From Antedon mediterranea (lineage: Eukaryota; Echinodermata; Crinoidea; Comatulida; Antedonidae), in NCBI RefSeq assembly GCF_964355755.1, contig NC_092678.1:22052365-22116364 (forward strand): a stretch of 64,000 nucleotides of DNA, read 5' to 3'. A program made the translations under genes and the position numbers. This document shows, one piece after another, positions 26,147-37,164 of the stretch (position 1 is its first letter; the number at the start of each line of letters is the position of its first letter). The notes under the pieces are model-generated. The model did no database searches. It had not been told where the DNA came from and worked only from the letters and a program-made list of their open reading frames with translations.

Positions 26147-29100
26147 ATGGAGTCAAGTATATTATTAAGAAGACAAACTGTGAAATAATAGTATTTTTAT
26201 TATTCTAGCTAGGCCAAGTTACTGACAGGTATATACTATTTATAGGCCAGCCTGTCAGTGTTATTAAATTAAAAAGTTAAAATTCTCTCTTTCGTTTTTG
26301 TATGTAGGTTGGGGACGCCTATACCAACGGTTCATTTGTGTATGCATCATATCAATTTTACTGTGCTTTTTCATCGTTTACCAGCTACAACCTAATCCGT
26401 CAGCAAACAGGTATTCTACAGTAAATTTATTTTATCCAAGTCATGTCGTGTAAGTAAAGTGCCATTTTTGAAGATATTGAAGTTTTAAATTCTTTCTGAT
26501 TTCTCTTTATTTTAGCAGTAACAAAGGAGAAGTGGATTCGTTACTTATACGTGAAATAGAGTACGACAGACCTCCGAAAGAAGACGTAAAAGAATACGAT
26601 AGACCACCGAAAGAAGATGTCGCAGAATATGATAGACCTCCGAAAGAAGACGTCGTAGAATACGATAAACCACCGAAAGAAGATGTCGTGGAACACGATA
26701 AACCACCGAAAGAGGACGTCAATATCACCAGTAATCGGTCCAATCGAGAAAAACCCATTAAAAATAAACCAGAGCTTCTAAGACCTCAACAGTTTGGGAA
26801 AATGGTTCACTTTGCTACCAACGATTCAATGTTTGATTTCAGGACAAAAATAGATTTTAAACCAACAGTAAGAAAGTTTTTAGTTGATAAACAAAACATA
26901 CAAAAATCATTATGACCAGTAGTAATATGTTTAATATTTTTTCCCCCAGACTTGTCCAAATTCCATCCAGAAAAAACTGCAACAAAGTAAATGGGCATCA
27001 GAGATGTTCCTGCCAAATATCACCATGGCGATGCATGAGGGCGCCATGTCTGAAGAGGAGTATAATCGACTGCATGCGTTCGGTATGCCGTTTGGGCTTA
27101 GCTTCCGAGATGACTTATTATACTCAGGTAAATGATGACAAATAGGAGATATATTGTATATTAATATAAAGGCAAATTACTGACAAAAATGACAATGCTG
27201 TCGGTATCAGTGGCTGGATCTCAATGTAGATACAAAATAAAATAAGCAAAAAGCTAAATCAAAACGATAAAGTAAATGAGCCAGAAAAATTAGCGTTTAT
27301 ATATTTATATATAAATATAAATCCAAAGGCAAATTACTGAAAAAAATGACAATGCTGTGGGTATCAGATATATATATATGTATATAAATATATAAACGTA
27401 TCATATCTAAACGTATCAGGCACAGAAACAATTCTAAACCTCCCAGTGATATACTGAAATTTAACTAATTCATTTGAAACGATAAGATGAAGAAATCTGT
27501 GAGAATGAGAAAAATCGCCCCAACCGAGACTATATTTATATATGATACTTACTGTATGCTCAAAATGAGGGTGATTTTCCTTTGTAGAAAAGCCTATTTG
27601 ACCGTGATTGGTTGGTTTCATCTTCCGATCATCTGTAAATTATTAAATGAAAACATTTAACTGTGCTCCATTCCTTAGTTCTAATATGGGTCCAAGATAT
27701 AAATAGAATCTGGGACAGATGGTGTCAATCCAAGATTTTTTCTACAGTATTTTAAAAAGCTTTTTCTTCTGCAGATTTACAAGCAATCCTATCAAAGCTA
27801 CCTCGTGTGGACAGTATATTAGACTTTTCTGGTAAAGAGAGACCATCATGCCTCAGCTGTGCCGTTGTAGGGAATGGCGGCATTCTGAACGGATCTAAGC
27901 TTGGCAAAGAAATAGACGAACATGATCTTGTCTTCCGGTAATTTTATATTCCTCATATAATATTTGTAAAAATACTATTGTTGTTTTATAATGTATGTTT
28001 ACTATACAAATGAACCAATTTATATGTGTTTTCTGAATAGTGGTTGGCCAAACTTTATGTGACAAAAAAATGGACATAATGATGTCAAATCACTGCCATA
28101 TTTGAGCAAATTACTACCATATTTGGGCACATTTGTCAAAGTAGTTTCATAGTGTAGACAGAGCTTTAAAACATAATATTGTCCTTGTGTTCTTTTTACA
28201 GGAATATTTCCCTTTTATACAGTAGCTGTCCCTGAATAGGAGGTTCCTCTGAATATGGTTGACCCCTAAATAGGGGTGTCACCTAAATATTACAAAGTTA
28301 GAACTGCTATTGCTAATAGGTCACTAAATCTCTGTCTACACTATCAAACTAGTTTGATAAAAAAAGTTTGATGTGACCAAATATGGTAGTGATATGCCCA
28401 AATATGGTAGTGATGTGCCCAAATACGGTAGTGATATGACATCATCATGTCCATATATGGGCACATCACATGTTTTGTCGTATAAAGTTTGATAGTGTAG
28501 AGCTTAAGATTACCATTTTTTATTTTCGTCGTTTTAAGGGTGAACCACGCCATCCGCAGGGGATTTGAGGAAGATGTCGGAACAAAGACAACACATTATG
28601 TAATGATGGACAGATCATTAGCCCACACCAGTAAAGAAGATGTCCCACGAGATAAGGTAGGTATCTATCTTCAATGGCAGCTATCAAAACCATTATGAAT
28701 ATTCTCACAATTTTTGAATGGCTATAAAATTGTTTTAATGACCAGTTATAGGCATCTTGTGAAATACAAAACATGAATAAAATAGTTCAATATAGGATTA
28801 CATAATAATATGTTTTTGTTTTTAAGGGAATCAAATACGTCTTTTTACCGTGCCGAAGGAAAGACTATAACTATATTAACACTGTTATTGGACCACCGGA
28901 CCCAAAACGACAACTGGTTGCAGATGCCAAAGATTTGAGAATTCTCCACCCTGATTTTGTTCGTTACATCCATAGAGTGTAAGTAGGCTACAAGAGGAGG
29001 ACGAAATGCTACATCTCTCTTTTTTTTATAATTTTATTAATTATTATAAAACATATAATTTTATTTTTTGCTTAATTTTTAACTTGAGATTGGCAATGGT

Positions 29101-29516
29101 GTTCACTTTTCGTTAAATATCGTTTATTTCAATATTTTTTCATAATAATTCTAAGAAGTTTCAACTTAAAAAATAAAAATGATACAATTTAATTCAAGAA
29201 TAGCCAAATTGTCAGAGGAGAGGCTTGCTATATTGATATTTTTTTGTCCTCTAGTTGGATGAAAGTGCGTGCCTTTCGACCAACGACCGGTGGCATGATG
29301 TTTATGTCGGCACTGCATGCTGGATGCGATTCGCTGGACGTATACGGTATGGGATACACTAGACAGTACTCGGATCATTACTACGACTTGACCTACATTC
29401 CATTTAAGGCATTCCTTGGTAGCCATGACTACAGACGAGAGATTAAACTTATGAAAATGTTAGATGATGATGGTATAATTAATTGGTATAAGCGAGACGT
29501 CAAGGAGTTTTTGTAA
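26147..29516 (+). CDS. ST6GalNAc-type sialyltransferase 1
   Basis: Golgi type II membrane enzyme expected to transfer sialic acid from CMP-sialate to GalNAc-type acceptors. Exons: 26147-26156 (candidate, MESS), 26308-26410, 26516-26867, 26950-27127, 27775-27937, 28539-28656, 28827-28978, 29255-29516. The frame is continuous: 445 residues. TM about 12-28. The stem holds five 11-residue repeats of [10 protein letters not shown] (53-106), then NITS. L-sialylmotif [12 protein letters not shown] (243-254) through HDLVFRVNHA. S-motif [17 protein letters not shown] (367-383). VS-motif HDYRRE (416-421), with the catalytic-type His and Glu. The end is DVKEFL, TAA. The family is assigned from [13 protein letters not shown] and HDLVFR, as in ST6GALNAC1/2; acceptor specificity cannot be read. 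A tandem paralogue lies 3 kb downstream. AATAAA is at 30411. Confidence 0.92.
28047..28168. mobile_element. CArG-family MITE, copy 10 (sialyltransferase 1 intron)
   Basis: Inverted orientation. The right end CATAGTGTAGACAGAGCTTT is intact and the left end truncated at CCAAACTTTATGTGAC. CCATATTTGGG is present. Confidence 0.75.
28325..28507. mobile_element. CArG-bearing MITE, copy 11 (sialyltransferase 1 intron)
   Basis: Starts CTCTGTCTACACTATCAAAC and ends TTTGATAGTGTAGAGCTTAA. Contains CCAAATATGG twice, CCAAATACGG once and CCATATATGG once. The preceding flank (ACAAAGTTAGAACTGCTATT) is shared with copy 8 at about 14070, so host sequence was duplicated together with the element, or both sit in the same older repeat. 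Confidence 0.85.
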
Positions 29517-29522
29517 GAACAC

Positions 29523-29765
29523 CAATGGCGTACTACTGGTACCGTACTACTGGTGCTGTACCACTGGTACCTTATCACTGGTACTGTACCACTGGTGCCA
29601 AACAACTGTTACTGTACCACTGGTGCCGAACAACTGGTGCCATACCACTGGTGCCATACCACTGGTGCCATACCACTGGTGTCTTACCACTGGTGCCGTA
29701 CAACTGTTACCGTACCACTGGTACCGCACCACTGGTGTCTTACCACTGTTACCGTACCACTGGTG
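29523..29765. repeat. 14-15 bp repeat, ACCACTGGTGCCATACC type, sialyltransferase 1 3' UTR
   Basis: About 16 variants of TACCACTGGTGC follow directly after the stop codon. The reading frames through it on both strands (rich in YHWC or GTSGM) are artefacts of the repeat. Confidence 0.9.
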
Positions 29766-30590
29766 CTAGTAAAGCTATTTTTATCACATCTGCACAACTC
29801 CCCATGACAATTACCCTTTGTCTAGGTGTTATGGTTCGATTCATGGTTAGGGTAGGTTTTAGTGGGTTCTTGTACTAAAGGTTTTTGCAGTAGAAAAGTT
29901 CTCCTTGCATAGTAATTGTCTGGGGTAGTCTTTTTAATAATTTTCTATATTTTATAACCTTTTTTTTTAATTATGCAACACATTTTAGTTTAATGTTTTG
30001 TACTTAATGAATTTAAATGGCAATAACAAACCTGTGCCCATCCTGATAGAGTGATATAATGATGTGTACAGCAACATTTTATGGAAATAACTGCAAAAAT
30101 AGTAGAATTGTAGTAATAACATGTACTTAAGTCACAAAGTTTGTGGGTCTTTAAGGAAATACTGACAATTTGTCGGCAATTTTTTTTTTGCGTCGCAAAA
30201 CATAGCTGGAAATTTGAATATGCATAAATCAAAGCTTTTGATTGGCTGTGAATAATAACCTATAGTATAGTTCTAGTCTTCTATATAAATTCAGAGAAAT
30301 TGTTGACCATACCTTGACATTTACTTGTATGTAAAAATCATTGATGTAAACTATATATTTAGAGTACAAAGTAAAATTCATCAATGAAAATATTTATTTT
30401 ATTATATCGTAATAAAACTCTGAAAATTATTTGGTTGATGTTTGATTTTTTAAATATTTTACTAACCACCCACCTGCTTTATTTAAATGACTTTGGATGT
30501 TTAAAAATGTTTAAAAATCATTTTGTTTTATCAGAGACAAAACAAACAAAAATCTAAAATACAGTTAGATTTGTTAATTGTATAAAGCTC
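29766..30590. other. 3' UTR/intergenic stretch without a gene
   Basis: No coding exon recognised. AATAAA at 30411-30416 is a candidate polyadenylation signal for sialyltransferase 1. Confidence 0.5.
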
Positions 30591-30604
30591 TGTCTACACT
30601 AGGG

Positions 30605-31541
30605 AGGTTTCGCAACCTTACGAATACGATAACGTGTGCGTGACGTATCCGTTTTCGTTATCGTATTCGTAAGATTGCGAAACCTCCCTATTTTTTTATG
30701 GCTTACGAATACGATAACGTGTGCGTGACGTATCCGTTTTCGTTATCGTATTCGTAAGATTGCGAAACCTCCCTATTTTTTTATGGCTTACGAATACGAT
30801 AACGTGTGCGTGACGTATCCGTTTTCGTTATCGTATTCGTAAGATTGCGAAACCTCCCTATTTTTTTATGGCTTACGAATACGATAACGTGTGCGTGACG
30901 TATCCGTTTTCGTTATCGTATTCGTAAGATTGCGAAACCTCCCTATTTTTTTATGGCTTACGAATACGATAACGTGTGCGTGACGTATCCGTTTTCGTTA
31001 TCGTATTCGTAAGATTGCGAAACCTCCCTATTTTTTTATGGCTTACGAATACGATAACGTGTGCGTGACGTATCCGTTTTCGTTATCGTATTCGTAAGAT
31101 TGCGAAACCTCCCTATTTTTTTATGGCTTACGAATACGATAACGTGTGCGTGACGTATCCGTTTTCGTTATCGTATTCGTAAGATTGCGAAACCTCCCTA
31201 TTTTTTTATGGCTTACGAATACGATAACGTGTGCGTGACGTATCCGTTTTCGTTATCGTATTCGTAAGATTGCGAAACCTCCCTATTTTTTTATGGCTTA
31301 CGAATACGATAACGTGTGTGTGACGTATCCGTTTTCGTTATCGTATTCGTAAGATTGCGAAACCTCCCTATTTTTTTATGGCTTACGAATACGATAACGT
31401 GTGTGTGACGTATCCGTTTTCGTTATCGTATTCGTAAGATTGCGAAACCTCCCTATTTTTTTATGGCTTACGAAAACGAATACGTGTGCGTGACGTATCC
31501 GTTTTCGTTATCGTATTCGTAAGATTATGAAACCTCTCTAA
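30605..31541. repeat. Tandem array of an 85-bp hairpin unit, about 11 copies
   Basis: Each unit holds TTACGAATACGATAACG, a short loop region and CGTTATCGTATTCGTAA, then ATTGCGAAACCTCCCTATTT. The two arms are exact reverse complements (17 bp). The first copy opens with GGGAGGTTTCGCAACC, the inverse of the unit end, so the ancestral single unit was a foldback MITE inserted at TA. Units are nearly identical; two carry GTGTGTGACG and the last is diverged. Confidence 0.93.
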
Positions 31542-31606
31542 TATCAAACTAGTTTGACGAAAAGTGTGATGTGCTCAAATATGGTAGTGATATGCCCAAA
31601 TATGGT

Positions 31607-31785
31607 TTTTATATGATCTTCATACATTTATTCAATATTCAACAGTTTACATAGTTTATGGATACACAGAAGCTTGTCTTTGTAGTCATAAGCATAAACA
31701 TAAAACATATACGGATGCATTACATTAACAAAAAAATGACATTTTGAGACAGAAAAAGAAAAAAACAAAGTGAGATTAAGCAATG
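31607..31785 (-). mobile_element. AT-rich insertion inside the split MITE
   Basis: Interrupts the MITE interior between CAAATATGGTT and ATCATCATGTCCATA. Read on the - strand it ends TATTGAATAAATGTATGAAG, like the 3' end of a polyadenylated retroelement or a processed transcript. Origin unknown. Confidence 0.45.
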
Positions 31786-32379
31786 ATGACATCATCATGT
31801 CCATACATGGGCACATCACATTTTTGTCACATACAGTTTGATAGTGTAGATAGAGCTACTGAATCGCTGCTTACATTTATATTTTTATGTAATATTCATA
31901 GTTATTCACATAATACTGTAGAAATAAAAAAAAAACAATTCTTCCATAATAACCAGTTTCAGTTCGTTTGTGCGGCGTAGATCAATTTATTTAATATACG
32001 GTCAGATCTACTGAATCTCTGCTTACATTGTTATGTAATATTCATAGTTATTGACATAATAGAAATAAAAAAGCAAAACAAAATATTTCAGTACATAAAA
32101 AAATAAAAACAATAACTAATCAATTGTTTTTCAGTCTCAGTTTTGTTTATGCGACAGCATAATTTATTTAATAAACAATAGGCCTATATACAATAATGAA
32201 TAATAATAATAAAAATAATGTGCTACATTGTGTGCGCATGAACCGTTAGTACAGTTAACTGAATGCTCACTATTAAATTGATATTGATTGTTATCGATGG
32301 TTGTGGTGTTAGCACAGACAAGTCTGCGGTGAGCTCAAGGTGCTGTCTCCTCGTCTCGAATACGTTTATCATCTCAAAT

Positions 32380-35300
32380 ATGAGTAAGTTGTGTATCCTT
32401 ATTCATTATTTTCATTTCATTAAATATTATTTTCTTAAAAGTACCGTAAATCTTCTAATTGTAACCCTGTGTTATTATTCTTTGATTGTTTTTTAGGTTT
32501 AGAAGAGGGGTTACTATTAGAGTAGTGGGTTATTATTACTAATCTTAAATTAGGCACCTAAAAATAGTAACCCATTACACCCACTAAGCACCCCCACCCC
32601 CAACTTTTCCGGTGAGCAACTCATAGCAATAAATAATAAAACCGTACGAATAAACAAATTTGGTTGAACTCTAACTATATTTTATAAACTCGAAAAGACT
32701 CAATCTTCCCCCACTCCCTAGATCAACATGCATTATCTCCTTATTTTCAAAATACGGCTGCATCATAAACGACCAAACATTTTGTCAATAGTTTTTGTGA
32801 CTCTAATAGTAACCTAAGAATGTTATTGATATAATTACGTTATGAATAAGTTTAATATTGCTACATACCAATTATGTTCAGAGACTGAAATAACAAAAAA
32901 TAATTAAATGCATCGATAGAATCGATAAGCTTACATTAATATTTCCTCAAATATTTGCTTATCAATGCCCTTAGGCTATATAACTATTAAAATTCATTTC
33001 TTTATTATCTAGAGCGTCTCTATCAACGCTTACTCAGGTGTTCTGTTCTGGCAGTATTGATTTTATTGTTTTCATATACGTTCTATCGTTTGCAATACAG
33101 GTAATCAACTTATTTTGGTCTCCTTTATTTCCTTCTTTTCTGTAATTTATTTCTTTATTTATTTATTCTTTATACTGGGTAGAGCATGTTCGGTCTAAGA
33201 CTGTTAGTCTCCCAGAGGGCCCAGTGTATAATATGATGAGTTTGTGATAGTGGCTGTGTATACTAGTACACTGGGGTAACCCCCAACTCGTCTCTATATG
33301 ATAATATGTACTAGGTTCTTTAAAGTGCACATGAGCCAGATATGTACACTGGTCCTTATCCGAGAAGACTCCTTCTACCACCAGAACCATGGAGCGCGAG
33401 TGAGCATCTACTATGTCGACATAAATATGAATAGGTCGACTTGATACGATAAATGACAAGTCACCCGTGGATGGCACTTAGACGCTTCCGTACTTAGCCC
33501 TTTCAAATTTTAGAGTATTTATTAATTCATTTTCTTTATTTCGGATAGTACATCCAAAATTATACAAAACATACATAAAAAACAAAAAGAGAAACAATTT
33601 CAGCAGGAAATTAACAATATAAGCAACTTCCACAAAACCAACCTACAACATCCAAAAATACCAATATATATATAATTAGTATTTATTATGTAAAGATACC
33701 TATAAGTAATATATATAATATATAATAGTGCGATATATATATGTTTTACAGACAAACACGTGAAGACGAGAAAACGGATAAAAAGCCACACCCTGTGGTG
33801 GTACCAACAGTCAAGGTACATAAAAAGCAGTTAGTTCTAAGGTTTGGAAAAATGAGACATTTTGGATCCAGAGGTCGTGAGTTTGACTTTAGGCTTAAAG
33901 TAGATTTTAAGCCGTCGGTAAGTTTTAATGTTAGCACAAAGATCTTTTGTTTAAAGAATTTGCTTTAGTGTTTAAAGTATCAAACTTTTGAGACGTTTGA
34001 CAAAAGAAGTGTGATGTGACCAAATATGGTAGTGATGTGCACAAATGTGGTAGTGATATATGACATTATCATGTCCATCACATTTTTTTTTTTGTCGTCA
34101 CAAAGTTTTGTTTTGTTTCAGAATTGTTCAATTTCCATTCAGAACAAGTTACAGAGAAGTAAATGGGCATCAAAGATGTACCTACCAAATATCACCATGG
34201 TGATGCACGAAGGCGCGATGTCAAACGACGAGTATCGCAGACTACATGCGTTCGGTATGCCTTATGGTCTAAGCTTTCGCGATGACTTGGTATACACAGG
34301 TGAGAAGAAACATCGTGTCGGTTTATTGCGAGCCACTTGATAACTTATTGTTAATGCTGGCCTCTCATTCAGTGCCAATGTAAATACATACAGTTTACAA
34401 TTATTATACTTTGTAGGCCTACTAGTTGTACAATATTCCTTCTTCGTTTTTTCCTTTAAACTAACGAGGTCTACCGAAACAACTGGCCTACATAATTATT
34501 CCCATCATAATGTATAATTGTGAATCATTGTCGACCACAGTGAGTGCAGTGGTGTGGTTCAATGCATACATTAAGATTGTAATGAAATATGTTTAAGCTC
34601 TTTTCACACTAAAAGAAGGTGGGACGACTAATTATCAAGGCCAATGGATAATATCTTAGCTCGTGTTCACACTTATTCGGAAGTGAATGTCACGAGAAGC
34701 AGCCCAGTGAAAGAATTGGTTTAATCGATTGAACTTTCCTCATGGTGTGAACACGCATTGAGACAGTATTACGTTATTACTGTTAGATTTACAAGCAATC
34801 CTATCAAAGCTACCTCGTGTGGACAGTATATTAGACTTTTCTGGTAAAGAGAGACCATCATGCCTCAGCTGTGCCGTTGTAGGGAATGGCGGCATTCTGA
34901 ACGGATCTAAGCTTGGCAAAGAAATAGACGAACATGATCTTGTATTTCGGTAATATAGTTATTATTAAATCAATTTTACTTTATTTATTATTTGGCAAAG
35001 TTATGTTTAATGTAATGTTAGAGGACGTCCAGAAGAAATGTTGGATGTAGTTTTGTTCCCACTATATCCCAATACAGTATTTGACGTAAGCGCAACGTTA
35101 GTCATTTGACCAATCATGGGCGGCGGCGGATAAGCCGTCGATTGTGATTGGTCACTTCCGTGGAACTTACGTCATTACATTGAAGAAACCAAGCTTAAAT
35201 TAGTAGTACGGTAGTAGTAGTATTCTAGGTGTTATTGATGTTTTTCTGTTTTAGTGTGAATCACGCGATTCGAAGGGGATTTGAGGAAGATGTGGGTACG

Positions 35301-36580
35301 AGAACTACTCATTACGTAATGATGGACAGATCACTAGAACACACAAGTAAAGAAGATGTTCCGCGAGATCAGGTAATTTAATAACATTTGGTAGTTATTT
35401 CACAGAAAATCCCTTCCTTTTGGACACCCCCACCCCAATACAATAGCAATATTAACATAATTATACAAAATGTTTTTAGTTTATTATTTTTTCGTGGTTA
35501 AAAAAACCCGTACTAATGATGACCTATTCAAAATAACAATTTTATAGGGGATTATATATGTGTTTTTACCGTGCAGAAGATTAGACTACGACTATATAGA
35601 AGCTGCTATTGGACCGCCTAACCCTAATATGAAATTAGTTACTAGTGCCAACAATATGAGAATACTGCATCCGGATTTTGTTCGTTACGTCAACAAAGTG
35701 TAAGTTAGTTGCAATAAAGCTTGGTTCCCACTAGGATGCAACTATAATTTGAAACAATCAAAAGCGATGGATTGTTCGACCTTGCGGCTTAAGGCCCATT
35801 CACACTAGGATGATAACGATCGACGATAAATAGACAAATATGCATTTTTCATACAGAACTATAGAACAATAATTTATGCTGTCTTTGATGTAAATAATAT
35901 TTCCACACGTCCAATCAAATGACGTCATGATTAGTAAGAGCAATAATATCGGGACAATACAACAATCTTATTGTTTTTATTTTTCATGACGTCATTTGAT
36001 TGGAATTTTAAAAATAATATTTTTATCAAAGACAGCATAAATTATTATCCTATAGTTCTAGAACGAAAAACTTTCTGATTTCTTTTGTTTTAGGTAAAAA
36101 AATGCATGCTTATATATTTATCGTCGATCCTTATCGTCCTAGTGTAAACGGGCCTTTACACCCTTGCGTGCGTTGTCGCTAGTGGGAAACAAGCTTTAAG
36201 AGAATTTTTGTTCTCTTAACGTTTTATTTTAAAGGTGTGCTTGACTTTAAGTGTTCCCCGCTACGAAATAATACTATCAAATAATAAATATATTTTATAA
36301 ATAATGTTTGTTTAGTTGGATCCAAAGAAAACGTGCCTTTCGACCAACAACTGGAGGTATTATGTTCATGTCGGCGCTCCATAGTGGATGTGACTCTGTC
36401 AACGCGTATGGCATGGGATTCAATAAGCAGTACACTTCACATTATTACGATATCGAATACCGACCACATAAGTCAACTGCTAGTCACGACTTTGGACGAG
36501 AGATAGACATTCTGAAAATATTAGACAAAGAAGGCATAATTAATTGGTACAAGCGAGATGTTAAACAATTTTATTCATAA
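32380..36580 (+). CDS. ST6GalNAc-type sialyltransferase 2 (tandem paralogue)
   Basis: Same family and role as the preceding gene. Exons: 32380-32383 (ATG A, perfect donor GTAAGT), 33013-33100, 33752-33917, 34122-34299, 34787-34949, 35255-35372, 35548-35699, 36316-36580. Frames agree: 1134 nt, 377 residues. Start [11 protein letters not shown], then TM about 12-26. The stem is short and lacks the PPKEDV repeats, which explains the 68-residue difference from paralogue 1. The L-motif exon (34787-34949), the S-motif [17 protein letters not shown] and the VS-type HDFGRE are intact. Exons 4-7 have exactly the same lengths as in paralogue 1 (178, 163, 118, 152). End [18 protein letters not shown] at 36663. 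Both copies look functional. The very short first exon is inferred from phase and donor quality. Confidence 0.92.
33163..33497 (-). mobile_element. SINE with the same central domain as 16443 but another head
   Basis: On the - strand the body carries CCATGGTTCTGGTGGTAGAA, GTGCACTTTAAAGAACCTAG and GGGGGTTACCCCAGTGTACT, colinear with the SINE at 16443-16767. The tail is (AAAT)n. The head GGGCTAAGTACGGAAGCGTC is unrelated to the tRNA head of the other copy. It lies in sialyltransferase 2 intron 2. Confidence 0.85.
33978..34109. mobile_element. CArG-bearing MITE, copy 13 (sialyltransferase 2 intron, truncated)
   Basis: TATCAAACTTTTGAGACGTT begins it; CCAAATATGG and CAAATGTGG follow. The right terminal repeat is lost close to the acceptor of exon 4 (34121). 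Confidence 0.7.
35040..35195. mobile_element. Foldback MITE, GGTTCCCACTAG family (sialyltransferase 2 intron 5)
   Basis: Left GTTCCCACTA, right GAAACCAAGCTTA; the core has ATTTGACCAATCATGGGCG and an inverted TGATTGGTCA. Diverged but recognisable. Confidence 0.6.
35717..36198. mobile_element. Foldback MITE (outer) interrupted by another element
   Basis: Ends AAAGCTTGGTTCCCACTAGG and GCTAGTGGGAAACAAGCTTT with TAA-type flanks. A second, unrelated foldback (35790-36155) sits in the middle. In sialyltransferase 2 intron 7. Confidence 0.8.
35790..36155. mobile_element. Inner long-arm foldback element
   Basis: Ends AGGCCCATTCACACTAGGAT and CCTAGTGTAAACGGGCCT, flanked by TTA on both sides. The arms continue inward: AATTTATGCTGTCTTTGAT against TCAAAGACAGCATAAATT, and CAATCAAATGACGTCATGA against TCATGACGTCATTTGATTG. 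The arms are about 140 bp each with few interruptions. Confidence 0.85.
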
Positions 36581-36662
36581 AAATGTCACTTTGAAGCAAC
36601 TGGCTGAGAAGCAGAATTTCAGTATTTTATTTATTTATGTTCTTCCAATTAAAAAATTGTAT

Positions 36663-36668
36663 AATAAA
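36663..36668 (+). terminator. Candidate polyadenylation signal of sialyltransferase 2
   Basis: AATAAA 83 bp after the stop codon. Confidence 0.5.
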
Positions 36669-36698
36669 TATGATTAAACATTCATAATTCTAAAATTG

Positions 36699-36769
36699 AG
36701 TTGGATCCAAAGAAATCGTGCCTTTTGAGCAACAACTGGAGGTTTTATGTTCATGTCGGCGCTTCGTTA
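36699..36769 (+). pseudogene. Truncated duplicate of the sialyltransferase 2 last exon
   Basis: GTTGGATCCAAAGAAATCGT and CAACTGGAGG...TTCATGTCGGCGCTTC repeat the start of the exon at 36316-36385 with about 90% identity. The copy reads TTT TGA where the gene reads TTT CGA, giving a stop, and it ends after about 70 bp. It preserves the last intron base(s) AG before TTGGATCC, so it was copied from genomic DNA. Confidence 0.8.
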
Positions 36770-36943
36770 TTCATTTTATGCTAATTATTACTATATTTTA
36801 TCCTACAAACGAAAGATATATAAATGACTAAAAATAATCAACTACTTATTATAATTGTAGTGACTAATGTTTACAGTCCGCGCTGATACCGAACGTCAGT
36901 ACGACGCGTACGCGAACGATGCCAATGTGATTATCAATGCAAT

Positions 36944-37162
36944 AGAGGGGGTAGTTGTGCTTTTTGTAAACACCAGCAGTCGATCGTGTTTTTTTATTCA
37001 TATACACCCTAATTATTCATACTTCAAAGTTAGTGCTATACCATCTCCTCATATCATAAAAACGTCGCTACTTGCTTTTAAACAAATTCATTTTGTACAA
37101 TAGTCCAATAATCATTTCTAAAATTATTACGATAGCATAAAAAAAGACAACTACCCCCTCTA
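36944..37162. mobile_element. Candidate TIR element, ends AGAGGGGGTAGTTGT
   Basis: AGAGGGGGTAGTTGTGCTTTTT at the left is answered by GACAACTACCCCCTCT at the right. About 219 bp, no coding potential. Adjoins the LINE fragment on its right side. Confidence 0.55.
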
Positions 37163-37164
37163 AT

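Larger units (their letters stand above)
30591..31858. mobile_element. Nested composite: CArG MITE split by a hairpin array and a second insertion
   Basis: The left terminal repeat AAGCTCTGTCTACACT is at 30591-30606. The continuation ATCAAACTAGTTTGACGAAA is not reached until about 31543. Between them lies the hairpin array. The MITE interior is interrupted again at about 31607-31785 by AT-rich sequence, after which CATCATGTCCATACATGGGC and the right end TTTGATAGTGTAGATAGAGC complete it. Confidence 0.8.

Noticed and set aside
20000-26150. RSS or Transib-type terminal repeats around the RAG1-related gene
   Set aside because: CACAGTG-like heptamers at matching distances with A-rich nonamers were not found on both sides.
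29525-29878. 117-codon frame after sialyltransferase 1
   Set aside because: Runs through the ACCACTGGTGCC repeat in the 3' UTR region.
36867-37103. 78-codon + strand frame between sialyltransferase 2 and the LINE fragment
   Set aside because: Overlaps a candidate TIR element (36944-37162); no recognisable domain.
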